The notes below the pieces were generated by a model. The model was not told the DNA's origin, ran no database searches, and worked only from the letters and a program-made list of their open reading frames with translations. DNA of 41,602 bases from Lojkania enalia (lineage: Eukaryota > Ascomycota > Dothideomycetes > Pleosporales), in contig ML986756.1 in assembly GCA_010094045.1 (NCBI GenBank), positions 60,267-101,868 of the forward strand, written 5' to 3'. Numbering within the stretch: the stretch's first letter is position 1; every line of letters begins with the position of its first letter. The position numbers and the translations under genes are program-made. Shown here piece after piece: positions 32,127-41,602 of this stretch.

Positions 32127-35005
32127 ATGGAAACACCACCAGCTCGTCGCGCTCCAACACAGACCACTACGATGTCGAAGCGGGACGAAAAGAAGACGCT
32201 GCAGATTAAAAAGCCCGAGAAGCATCGCCCACAGCTGGCTGAGGGGTCGAATGAACTTAGTAAAAGCAAAAAACGCAAGCGTCGCGAATTCAAATCACAT
32301 GGTCCAGATGAAATGAATGAAAACAAGGCGATGGCAGATAATCTACACAGAGGAGCCGGAAAATTAACTAAGTTTGAAGATGAGCCCAAAGACTATGCGG
32401 CAACGGATCGTCAATCTGAGAAGGTAAAGACCGATCAATGTCCTTCCTCTTCGGCAACCAGTTCGTCAAAACCGCAACATCAGCCCGAGCATCAACCCAA
32501 ATCAGGCCCCGACCTAATTTCTCGATTTAGTCAGTCAAAACTGAACAGACCGAATCAAGGTCAACAGCGCTCAAATCATCTAGAGAGACGCGACGCTCTT
32601 CTTGAGACTAGAAAAGCACTACCAATCTGGCCGCATGCAGGATCCATTCGCTCCGCCCTAAGGAAAAACAATGTCCTAGTTCTAACCGGTGAGACCGGCT
32701 CAGGAAAGTCGACCCAGGTTCCCCAGTTTCTCTTGACTGAGCCATGGTGTAAGAAATGTATAGCTATTACCCAGCCACGTCGTGTGGCAGCAATTTCTCT
32801 GGCGCGTCGTGTAGCAGAAGAGATGGGTAGTTTGATGGGTAATCAGAGTCCCGCAGCGAAGGTTGGGTACAGTGTGCGCTTTGATAACGCTTCAGGGCCT
32901 AATACCAAAGTTAAATTCTTGACGGAAGGTATGCTGCTTCAGGAGATGCTTAGAGATGAAGGGCTGCTGCAGTATAGTGCTATCGTGGTAGATGAGGTTC
33001 ACGAGCGGAGTGTGAATGTCGATCTGATTTTGGGATTCTTGAGGAACCTTTTGGCTGATATGGCAAGAAGAGGGAAGAAGAGGGCGGATCCGCTGAGGGT
33101 GGTCATTATGAGCGCTACTGCTGACGTGGAAGGGCTGGTACATTTCTTTAATGATGGGGTGAAAGAGTCGGGAGAGAGTGAAGTAGACGGGTTAGAGCAA
33201 TCATGGTCTAGCATATCACCAGACAACGAAGCCGGCAAAGTCTCCAGAAAGAACTCTGGGTCGAGCTCTGTTGTGTCAACGTGTTTCGTGGAAGGCCGCC
33301 AGTATCCTGTCAAAACCATCTATCTTCCCGATCCGACGCAAGACTGGGTCGAATCGGCACTAAAGGTTATTTTCCAAATCCATCTCAAACAACCGCTCTC
33401 CGAGGATAAGCCTGGAGACATACTATGCTTTTTGACGGGCCAGGACACGATTGAGGCGCTAGAGAGGTTAGTCAACGATTATGCGCAGCTTATGGATAAG
33501 GAGATACCAAAAGTAAGTGCAATTTACATCACCCAGGCTGGAGCACAGGATAGAGTAAACTGCGGTTCGATCAATTCCTTGACCATCGTGAGGCTCTCTC
33601 CGTTAAGTACAGATGACAGAATAGACGGGTAGAACACTTAGTCCTGAAATTCTGCTCTTGCCTAAGTTGTGAGATCCAAAAGGTTGTCGAGAAGATGGAT
33701 TGTGGCCTTATCTATCCAATAATGCACTGCAGTAGGAGTGCTATTGAATTTTGAGTCCTCACTAACAACCCCCAGCTCATTGCCCTACCCCTCTTCGCCG
33801 CCCTTCCCCAACATGCCCAACAACGCATTTTCAACCGCGCCCCATCCCGAACTCGGAAAGTCATCCTCGCAACCAACATTGCCGAGACTTCCGTCACAGT
33901 ACCCGGCGTGCGCTACGTAATCGACTGCGGCAAATCCAAAATCAAGCAGTTTCGTAACCGACTCGGTCTCGAGTCCTTGCTGGTTAAACCTATCTCTAAG
34001 TCTGCTGCTATCCAGCGGAAAGGTCGAGCAGGTCGTGAGGCTGAAGGACATTGTTATCGGCTGTATACCGAGGATGGATACCGCAGCATGGATGATAGAA
34101 CGATACCTGAGATTCTGCGATGCGATCTCAGCTCAGCATTTCTGACTATGAAAGCAAGAGGCGTCGATAATGTCCTCGACTTTCCGTTCTTAGATCAGCC
34201 ACCTAGAGAGGCGATGGAGAAAGCTCTGCTTCAGCTCTTACATCTAAGAGCTCTCACCGAAACAGGTAGTATCAGCGAGACGGGATTGAAGATTGCAAAA
34301 TTTCCTCTTACTCCAACCCTTGGAAGGGTGTTGATTGAGGCCGCAGACCCTGAACGAGATTGTCTTTTGGATGTTATCGATATCATCTCTGCGCTTAGCG
34401 TGGAGAATATATTTCTAAATCTAGTAACTGAGGAAGGAAAAGAAAAGGCTGAGTCAGCAAGACGAGAATTATTCCGAAGAGAAGGTGACCACATGACGCT
34501 TTTGATTACCGTCCAGCGTTATGCGGAGGAAAGCAGTGATCGCAGGGTATGGTGTGGCAGGCGTTTTGTGTCCCATCGCGCCATGCAGCATGTTATGGTA
34601 AGTCTGCCCTTCTCAATTCTGTTCACCTTATATTGCTTCTACTGTCGAACCTTTACTAATATGGTTTAGGACATCCGTAAGCAACTCCGTCAGCAATGCA
34701 TTCAGCTCTCACTCCTCTCGCTCTCGCAATCGTCACCCCCAGCTTCAGACTCTCATACTCAGAGCATTCTTCAATGTTTGCTTCGTGGATTTATATCCAA
34801 CACTGCTCGCTTGATGCCTGATGGTAGCTATAAAACGTTGATAGGAAACCAGACTGTTGCTATACACCCCAGTTCTGTACTTTTTGGGAAAAAGGTCGAG
34901 GCTATAGTATTTAACGAATTTGTCTTTACTAGCAAAGCTTGGGCTAGGGGCGTGAGCGCAGTACAGTTGGACTGGGTACAGACGGCTGTAGAGGAAATAA
35001 TGTAG
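32127..35005 (+). CDS. DEAH-family ATP-dependent RNA helicase (DEVH motif), probably Dhr2-like
   Basis: Three exons (32,127-33,512, 33,776-34,597, 34,670-35,005) give 847 residues. Introns of 263 and 72 bases are phase 0, with GTAAGT donors and an ACTAAC branch site in the first. An in-frame ATG at 32,172 (15 residues later) has the better context and may be the true start. The first 165 residues are polar, with a basic KSKKRKRR that could direct it to the nucleus or nucleolus. Helicase motifs: I GETGSGKST (188-196), Ia TQPRRVAA (215-222), II DEVH (289-292), III SAT (329-331), V TNIAETSVT (about 495-503), VI QRKGRAGR (542-549). HA2/ratchet and OB-fold regions follow. The EGRQYPVK and GDILCFLTGQ blocks and the overall length suggest the Dhr2/DHX33 branch, which acts in ribosome biogenesis. 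This subfamily call is inference. Confidence 0.93.
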
Positions 35006-35105
35006 CGTCATCACTCTATACTTAAATATTATGTGTATTCTTTAGGAAGTAAAATGATAATGTAGAATTCAAATTACTTTTATATTCAATAGATACATAG
35101 TAGGT

Positions 35106-37148
35106 CTATCTACGTCTTCCAGTACTGCCCAGCGCAGCTTTATCTGCTAAACTAACAACTTCTCCAATCCCCGCAGTTTCTTGTTCGTCTTCCAATGCGC
35201 GGATCTCTTCTCTGCAATCCCACCATTTCTCCTCTGCTCGCTCGAACGCCGCCTTCTTGATTTCTTTTGGTGTTTTCTCGACAGGGCCTACCTTTTCATT
35301 AAGTTTGTCAGCCACTATGGTTTGCCACTGTTCTGAAGTCCTAGCATAGAAATCGCGTAGAGACTCAAACGGACGAGGATGGGGTAGAGTGTCTGTAAGT
35401 GCAGAGATCACTTCCGTGGTGCCTGGATCCTCATCGGGCAACACTTTGGAGATAGTGGGGCTGGACACACTCGTGGGCGCGGTAGATACGGATGCAAATT
35501 CACTCCTGTCTTCGTCCTCATCACCGGATTCTGCTTCCTCGTCTTCTTCATCTTCGGATTCAGCTTCTTCCTCGCTATCTTGCCAGTCCTGGAGCTCGCG
35601 TCTAAAGATCTCAACAACGCCATCCAGATGGTTAAGATTAATGGACCAGAGCTCATCGAAGGTGAATTCGCGGTCACCCTTTTCGAAAGTCCCTCCATAT
35701 ATGTAAAGTGTGTCTGATTGTACAGCGAGCGAGGCGTTGAACCGAGGGTGTGGGAATTCGTAGAGTCGAGGTTTCTCAGAAATTTTCTCATCTTGTTCTT
35801 TGAGCTCTGAGGGACCATCCTCTGCGTCCGCGATCGCGCTTCCACCAGCTTTGAGATCAAGTGCTTTAAGGTTGGCGAGGAGCTCTTCTTCGTCTGCTCG
35901 GCCGCGTTCACGGCGACTTATATTGCTTTGTTGAGCAGCGCGCTTATTGGCGTTGGTTTTTAGACGGCGGAGCGTGAGAGACATGTATCGGTTCCGTTCA
36001 ATGTTCCATACGAAGAGCTGGTTGAAGAATTCCGAGTCGATACCCTCTTCGCTTTCTTCAATATCGTGGACGCCACCAAACAGAATGCCTCGGCCCTTGT
36101 GGAATGTCATTGTTGCTCCAGCGCGGGGTGGGTTCGGTGGGTTTGCGGGACGCTTGCGGCGCTCCCATGATACAGTCGGAAGAGCTCCAGATGGTGCATC
36201 AGAAAATGGAGGTATAATTCGTAGAAACCAGGTATCTTCGTGCACCCTTGGCTTGAGAACCATTCGCGAACTACTACCCCCGCTGCCCCCCTTCTTGCCT
36301 TTTTGCTGCTGCTGTTTCACGCCCACGGCAGTTTTTACTCTTGAATACCCACCATACAACACAGCACCCTGCTCGTGTGGCAAGAAAGTAAAACTAGACC
36401 TTGCATCCGGTACCGCTCTCGCAGCCTGCAGTTTCGGAGCATGCCAGCTGAAATTCACACAATCATAAATCCAGAGATCATTCAGGTACTTCGTCGTCGC
36501 CGACGTATCCTGAAATCCTCCAAAGAGGATAATATACTGCTTAAACCCAACCATTCGATGCCCACTTCTGGCGGGCGGCCCTGCAGCCTTGCCCTTTCCT
36601 TCCACCCTCGCCCAATCGCGGTTCGTTGGGTCTAAACGCCAAAAGTCGTTATAGTGGTAGAATGTACCTTGTTTAGGCGAACTGAATTCTCCGCCGAAAA
36701 GATAGATATCTTTTGTGTTAGCCCCTCTGCACCACGCATGGCCGGATCTCGGTAATGGCGAGTTTGGGCTTGTGATTTTCTTCCAGGTGTCTTGTTTGAT
36801 GTTGTATACGAACAGGTCATTGTAAAATTGGGCTGTTGCACCATTGAAGAACTCGCCGCCATATAAAAACAGCTCGTTTTCATTCGCTGGATTTGCGATC
36901 AAAGTAGCTGATGTCCTTGGTTTAGGCGGATCGCATGCTTCTTCTGTAATGGCGTGATACTGTTCCTGCTCTTTTGCGTACTGCGCGAGGACGGTGTCGA
37001 GGTCTACAGATTCAGCGTCTGAGTCAACGTCCTTGTTTTTGGAGGATTGCTTCTTTTCTCTTTTGCCGGCTTTCTTTTCTGCTTTTGCTGCTTTAGCCGC
37101 CTTAACGGCCTTTTTGTCTTCCGCCTTCGATTTCTTGTCCTTGCCCAT
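35106..37148 (-). CDS. Kelch-repeat protein with DUF4110 tail (KLHDC4 / Kel3-like)
   Basis: An intronless frame of 680 residues. The ATG at 37,148 lies in an ideal ACCATGG context; the frame extends 31 codons further upstream to 37,241, but that part looks like leader. Residues 1-50 are a Lys/Ala-rich basic, coiled-coil-like head (MGKDKKSKAEDKKAVKAAKA). Kelch repeats from about 75 to 520 show the GG doublets and spaced Tyr/Trp of a beta-propeller (ELFLYGGEFF, DIYLFGGEF, YIILFGGFQD, AVLYGGYS, GILFGGVHD, LYIYGGTFE). An acidic stretch (EEEAESEDEEDEEAE) and a C-terminal DUF4110-like segment (LRDFYARTSEQW, EKWWDCREEI) follow. This domain order is that of KLHDC4 and yeast Kel3. The role is poorly defined. 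The gene is convergent with the helicase (about 100 bases apart) and divergent from the peptidase gene. Confidence 0.92.
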   Translation of the reverse strand: MGKDKKSKAEDKKAVKAAKAAKAEKKAGKREKKQSSKNKDVDSDAESVDLDTVLAQYAKEQEQYHAITEEACDPPKPRTSATLIANPANENELFLYGGEFFNGATAQFYNDLFVYNIKQDTWKKITSPNSPLPRSGHAWCRGANTKDIYLFGGEFSSPKQGTFYHYNDFWRLDPTNRDWARVEGKGKAAGPPARSGHRMVGFKQYIILFGGFQDTSATTKYLNDLWIYDCVNFSWHAPKLQAARAVPDARSSFTFLPHEQGAVLYGGYSRVKTAVGVKQQQQKGKKGGSGGSSSRMVLKPRVHEDTWFLRIIPPFSDAPSGALPTVSWERRKRPANPPNPPRAGATMTFHKGRGILFGGVHDIEESEEGIDSEFFNQLFVWNIERNRYMSLTLRRLKTNANKRAAQQSNISRRERGRADEEELLANLKALDLKAGGSAIADAEDGPSELKEQDEKISEKPRLYEFPHPRFNASLAVQSDTLYIYGGTFEKGDREFTFDELWSINLNHLDGVVEIFRRELQDWQDSEEEAESEDEEDEEAESGDEDEDRSEFASVSTAPTSVSSPTISKVLPDEDPGTTEVISALTDTLPHPRPFESLRDFYARTSEQWQTIVADKLNEKVGPVEKTPKEIKKAAFERAEEKWWDCREEIRALEDEQETAGIGEVVSLADKAALGSTGRRR

Positions 37149-37749
37149 GGTGACGGTCTGAAAATTAGTATGGCGACTGTGGGTACAAGGAATGAGTCGA
37201 CATTGACTACAATGTTTTAAAAAAGTTCGGTCGCACACCAAAGGGCATACGGTGTCTCAGGGCGAAAATGTAGAAGTGGAGTCACCAAGAATTTCGAGCG
37301 CAGCGTTCCGTTCAAGACCCAAAAGTAGCTCTAGAATCGCTCCGTAAGTAATTTCCTAGTAAGGGAAGGAATACCAAGGGCATACTGAGGGTTATGTGCT
37401 AGAGAGGATGTGTAATGGTGCATTTGACGCACAACATGTGAGCCGTACCTTTTTCGGAGCAGGCAGGGATATCCCCCACTTTCACGATACGGAGTGGTCT
37501 TCACTATCGCCTAACTACGGGTCGGGTTAGCATAGCGTGCATTCACTAGCCTAACGCCAACTATAGCAGCATTGAAGCTGCAATAACGATATCCGCCTTC
37601 CTAGTCTCAAAAAGAAATTCGTACGGAAAACTCGAGTCTCGTGATATTCCCTGTAAGACTACTTTGTCGCTACCCGCGAATCATCGCTTCTTTTAAAAAG
37701 GCCCGACATCTGACTCTGGTTTCCGACACTGCAGTCGACGACTGTAATC
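37149..37749. promoter_or_regulatory. Divergent promoter region, kelch / peptidase genes
   Basis: About 600 bases between two divergent starts, holding the 5' leaders of both. No regulatory site recognised; no convincing coding frame. Confidence 0.5.
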
Positions 37750-39496
37750 ATGATTTCTACAGCCAAAATCCTAGAACAGAGGAGCTATCTGGTACCCGGT
37801 ACTTGAACCACTATGACACCCAGCAAATGTCTATCATTTAGCGCTGATTGGACTCAGGGAAGCTCAAAATAACTGAGCACTTCTTCCAAGTCCCACGTGA
37901 CTACAGTAATTCCTCTCCTGATTCAATCCAAGTGTTCGCGCGCTCAGCTCGCAAATACGAGAAGCCAGCTAACTACTCTCGTACGTAATACCTACTTTAG
38001 TATACTATCTACTGCTATATAAGAACTATCTCTTAGTACGTTGCCGCCTTGTGCGGCGATGCACTAAGCTTCGTAACTACTCCACGTCAACCAAGGCAGC
38101 TAGACCAGCTTTGCTCTCAATATTTAGAAGCCACTGATATATGAATGAACTAGCCTCTACTCCTCCCGACCCCCAAAAAGACCAACTCCCGTGGCTAATC
38201 TACCTCCAAGGCGGACCAGGCTTTGAATGTCGCTCGCCCCAACAAAATGCATGGACAACTACACTTCTCGATAAGGGTTACCAACTTTTGTTCCTGGATC
38301 AACGTGGTACCGGCCTCTCAACCGCAATCAGTCAGTCTAGTCTTCAGCTCCGTGGTGACGAGAACGTGCAAGTAAACTACATGAAGAATTTCCGCGCCGA
38401 TAGCATCGTGCGGGACTGCGAGGCGATACGGAAAGCGCTAACAGAGGGCTACCCAGAGGAAAAGAAGAAGTGGACTATCATGGGACAGAGCTTTGGCGGG
38501 TTCTGCTGTACAACATATTTGAGTTTGTATCCGGAGGGGGTAAAAGAGGCTTTCATGTTTGGAGGATTGCCACCCATGAGGGATGGACCGGATGAAGTGT
38601 ATGCAAGACTGTATGCGCGCGTTGCGGAAAGGAATCGGAGATACTATGATAAGTACCCCGAGGATATCGACCGCGTGAAACGGGTCATCAAACTGCTTAG
38701 CAGATTTGGCGATACCACTGTCCGTGTCCAGGGGGGCGAGGGCTATCTCTCCGCTCGTAGGTTCTTACAGCTTGGAATATATTTTGGAAAGCACTGTGAG
38801 TCCAAATATATATATATTTCCCTACTCGGAACAGCCATAATCCTCTTCTCCCATATTCCCTCATCTCTATAGACAAAATACTTCAAAATATCTTTGTGCT
38901 AAATTGGAAAAGCTGGCTTCGACGAAGTCCACGACTTGGTCCTTCGTGCAGACACCGATCTCACGCAATTCGGTCATCTTACCCGTCCCACCGTCCTCTC
39001 TATCGAATCAGCACTCTCCTCCTTCGATACGAACGTGATCTACGCGCTGCTTCACGAGCCCTGCTACGCCCAAAATAAAGCGGCCAATTGGTCAGCCGAC
39101 CGTCTCTTCTCTTCTTATCCTGAGTTTTCCGTAACCAAAGATGTCATCGAGAGCAAGGCGCCACTATACTTCACCGGTGAGATGATTTATCCGTTTATGT
39201 TTGAAAGTTACCCGGAGCTTAAGAAGTTGAAAGCCGTTGGTCACGCACTCGCAGAGTATGACTCCTGGCCGAGATTATATGACGAAGATCAGCTGGCGAA
39301 GAACGAGGTACCTGTTTATGCTGCGGTCTATGTGGATGATATGTATGTGGACTTTGATCTGAGCATGGAGAGGGCGAAGGGGATTAAGGGTTGCAAGACT
39401 TTCGTCACGAATGCAATGTATCATGATGCGCTGAGGAGCAAAATGGACGAGGTGATCAAGGGAGTTTGGGCTCTGAGAGATGATGTTATTGATTAG
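37750..39496 (+). CDS. Proline iminopeptidase-like alpha/beta hydrolase (peptidase family S33)
   Basis: Four exons, 37,750-37,798, 37,858-37,980, 38,154-38,795 and 38,913-39,496, give 465 residues. The N-terminal exons were found by family fit: MISTAKI..VPG joins to KLKITEHFFQVPRDYSN, which matches the usual start of fungal prolyl aminopeptidases. Introns are 59, 173 and 117 bases; the last acceptor is AAG, which is uncommon. Family marks: QGGPGF (oxyanion loop, about 76-81), DQRGTG (106-111), and the nucleophile elbow GQSFGG with Ser at about residue 170. The acid and the His (in NAMYHDAL) are near the C terminus. It would remove N-terminal Pro or similar residues from peptides, in the cytosol, since no signal peptide is seen. 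Starting at 38,141 instead would drop about 60 conserved residues. Confidence 0.88.
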
Positions 39497-41066
39497 ATTC
39501 GGCGATGCAGGATTGAAGGTAACTCTGTGGGGTGCGAAGAATCGGCTATGAATTGATGACACCTGAAAGAGGGAGTTTGTAGTGGGTACGATTATAAAGC
39601 AGAGTTATCCATAGACTAAAATTATATTTATTGTTAGTCATTATCCTACTAGATGATAGTATTTTAAGAATTACGAAAGTCAACGTAATGGCGCATGCAC
39701 TTTCACTTAAAGGGAGTAACTTTTCGAATTCATAACCGTAAGTTAGAATAAAAAGTTCTTCTTGCAGATCAATATCGCAGATCCAGCTCATATCTAGAGG
39801 CGAGCCTGGGAAATAATTGTAACTACTCCCGGGGACCTTGTTGCGGAAGCTAAACAAACAACTGCTCTGGCTTTTTGCCGGCTTCAAGACGTAATATTGA
39901 CACCTTATTATCATAAGGATAGATTATCGATTTCGATTACTTGAAATTAGAAGATTATCAGCTAAGGCCTGAGAAGATACTAAGGGTTTGTTAGGAAGGA
40001 AAGAAGGATGACGATGAGGTATCTCAGTTATTGCCAAACGCCTTGAGGAACCATTGCAGATCTCGCAAGGCATCCCAGAACATACTAGCCTCTTCCCGAT
40101 CGGGGTAAGTTTACTCTTCTCATCTCGGCTCTGTCCAGCACTTCTCTTCATCTTACACACTCTTTATTGACCGAATATTTCAGGGCTGTCTATCGTCCTA
40201 TTAGATGATTCAAAGGTAGACTGTTGAAGCATATCTTAGTTTGTATCACAAGAATTGGGCGCTAGGAAGCGGTTTCGCGATGTGAAACGGTGATGTTCAT
40301 TCGGGTCGGGTGCGCGGCGGCTACGAGGGTTTGAACAAAAAGCACAAGGTGGTGAGTGCTTCGTAGGCCCCGCTAGGTTTTAGATTCACCATTATACAAA
40401 TATAGAAATGAGATTGGTAAGTAATTTGTTAATTTATTCGTTTTCGTTTGTTATTTTTTAATGATGAGATAGTGGACTTTCATGGTACCTATTCTTGGGG
40501 CTGGGGCTTTGCATGAGACATGGAGCCATCCGTTGCGAATGTCGCATAGGGCAAGCCGATGCTACCTTGCGTCTCTCAAGCGCCTACTTAAGCTTGTCGA
40601 AGCTTGTCGCCGCCACGGCGATTCCGAGCGATGGGCAAGCGATGCGGATCGAATAGTCATGAGCAATTGTTGGCGTGCTGCCACACATTCATTCTGTCTT
40701 GTCCTTCTTTGAAACGAGTGGATGGTGTACGTTTGCTTCTTGGCAGTGAGCTGAGGGGATGTGGTGGATGCGCGCGCTGTAGTGCGTTGTTTCATTAAAA
40801 AGAAAGGCGCATAGGGATAGAAAGAAGGATAAAAAGGGAGGATGGATGTCTGACCTTCAAGAAAACCTAGGATCTTAGTAGCACAGATTCGGAGGATCCA
40901 ATTCCTTTTTTCCTGTCGTTCCTTTGCTTTATATCATTCCATTAGCTGTGCTCTGGTAGCACTCCGACCGATTCTGACAACAGTTCGCGTTCTCTACACT
41001 TTTTATTTTTCACGTCTATTTATCGTTCTCGTGCCCCGAACTTTATTTCTATAATCTATCCCTATC
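39497..41066. other. Intergenic region upstream of the gEgh16-type gene
   Basis: 1,570 bases. Short frames (39,546-39,914, 39,924-40,160, 40,482-40,798) have no domain, consistent codon use or splice pattern, and I do not call them genes. The stretch just before 41,067 is pyrimidine-rich (TTTTTATTTTTCACG, CTATCCCTATC), typical of a fungal promoter and leader of a highly expressed gene. A TATA-like TTTATATCATT lies near 40,930. Confidence 0.6.
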
Positions 41067-41602
41067 ATGTATCTCCCCTCCGCCCTCGCCCGCCTTACGA
41101 TTATCCTCTCTGTTCCTTGCCTAGTCACCGCCCACGGCAAAGTGACCTCCGCTACAGGAGACCTGGGTGGCAACACGACTGCGCTCGGCATCCTCGGTGC
41201 AACCGTGCCTGGAACCGGCCCTAACGATATCACAGAAGTTGACACGACCATATTCAAGAAGAAAAACATTCTCTCAAACGGCCTAGGCAAGACGACCGGG
41301 GGCGGTAAGAACAGGCCCGAGGACTTGTTGCTCGCAATGTTCCAATCGGGGAGTGCACTACCGCAGGTTAATAATGGGGGCGAGGGGAGGGTGAGGGGCG
41401 TTTTCCATGTCGTGACGACTGTAAGTTTGAAGGGCGGATAGAAGGGATGGAGAAGATATGGGATTGAACTGACTGGGCTGCCTGGGCTGACAATGGTGTA
41501 GGACGGTGCGGGTCCCGTTCGCGCAGTCATCGATGCTACCGCAAAAGGCCATTTTAGAAATGGGACCGAGGCTACTGTTCTCACTGGTACGAGACATCCC
41601 CC
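41067..41602 (+). CDS. gEgh16/Cas1-type (DUF3129) secreted protein, 5' part, cut by the window end
   Basis: Exon 1 is 41,067-41,420 (118 codons). Intron 41,421-41,501 (81 bases, GTAAGT..TGTAG, branch CTGAC) is phase 0. Exon 2 (DGAGPVRAVIDATAKG..) runs off the window. A signal peptide (MYLPSALARLTIILSVPCLVTA) is followed by HGKVTSATGDLGGNTTALGI, the characteristic start of the gEgh16/Cas1 family, then a GATVPGTGPN block and EVDTTIF. In pathogenic fungi such proteins are secreted and linked to appressorium formation and host penetration; this is family knowledge, not a claim about this copy. The predicted mature protein begins with His. The C-terminal part is missing only because the window ends. 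Confidence 0.88.

Noticed and set aside
39546..40160. Minus-strand frames of 122 and 78 codons
   Set aside because: No recognisable domain or codon preference. They lie in AT-richer intergenic DNA after the peptidase gene.
40482..40798. Overlapping short frames upstream of the gEgh16-type gene
   Set aside because: All are short, overlap each other on both strands, and are rich in Arg/Cys as expected of random GC-rich DNA.
26924..41602. Search for tRNA or rRNA genes and further transposon pieces in gene space
   Set aside because: No tRNA A/B-box pattern and no match to the cluster's LTRs or terminal repeats was seen by eye. A small diverged piece could still be missed.

Overview
The window is fungal nuclear DNA, almost certainly from a filamentous ascomycete (Pezizomycotina). 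Three things point there: spliceosomal introns of about 50-260 bases, a typical fungal gene set, and a 26.5-kb AT-rich block whose repeats carry the signature of repeat-induced point mutation (RIP: C:G to T:A transitions, with TAG/TAA stops at former Gln/Trp codons). I cannot fix the class or genus.

Region 1 (1 to about 26,923) is a nested transposon cluster that I could take apart from target-site duplications. The outermost element, called C here, is a Ty3/Gypsy-type retrotransposon on the minus strand, with gag near 26,660 and RNase H near 2,000. It runs off the left edge. C was hit by two Fot1/Pot2-like DNA transposons (1-1323, and a complete 1,839-bp copy at 22,452-24,290 flanked by TA) and by a second minus-strand Gypsy element, B (2,791-22,370, TSD CTAAA). 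B in turn carries three insertions: A, a plus-strand copy of its own family (3,337-9,350, TSD TAGTA); a solo LTR of family D (13,032-13,310, TSD GTTAG); and a plus-strand family D element (13,889-21,140, TSD CTACA) that contains a 790-base assembly gap. With the insertions removed, B sums to 6,020 bp against 6,014 bp for A, which supports the reconstruction. A and D have gag and a one-frame pol (protease, RT, RNase H, integrase, chromodomain) offset by -1 from gag. All internal coding regions are broken by RIP. D also carries a RIP-damaged antisense reading frame (about 164 codons) between pol and its 3' LTR, which is the most unusual item here.

Region 2 (about 26,924 to 41,602) has ordinary base composition and is single-copy gene space. 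It holds a four-helix membrane protein gene (28,471-29,416, +), a secreted six-hairpin glycosidase-like gene (29,622-31,721, -), a DEAH-family RNA helicase with a DEVH motif, probably Dhr2-like (32,127-35,005, +), a KLHDC4/Kel3-like kelch protein with a DUF4110 tail (35,106-37,148, -), a proline iminopeptidase-like S33 peptidase whose four exons I rebuilt (37,750-39,496, +), and the 5' part of a gEgh16/Cas1-type (DUF3129) secreted protein gene (41,067 to the window end, +). These are housekeeping and secreted-protein genes with no sign of a shared pathway. They lie in alternating orientation, with divergent promoters at 31.7-32.1 kb and 37.1-37.7 kb and convergent ends at 29.4-29.6 kb and 35.0-35.1 kb.
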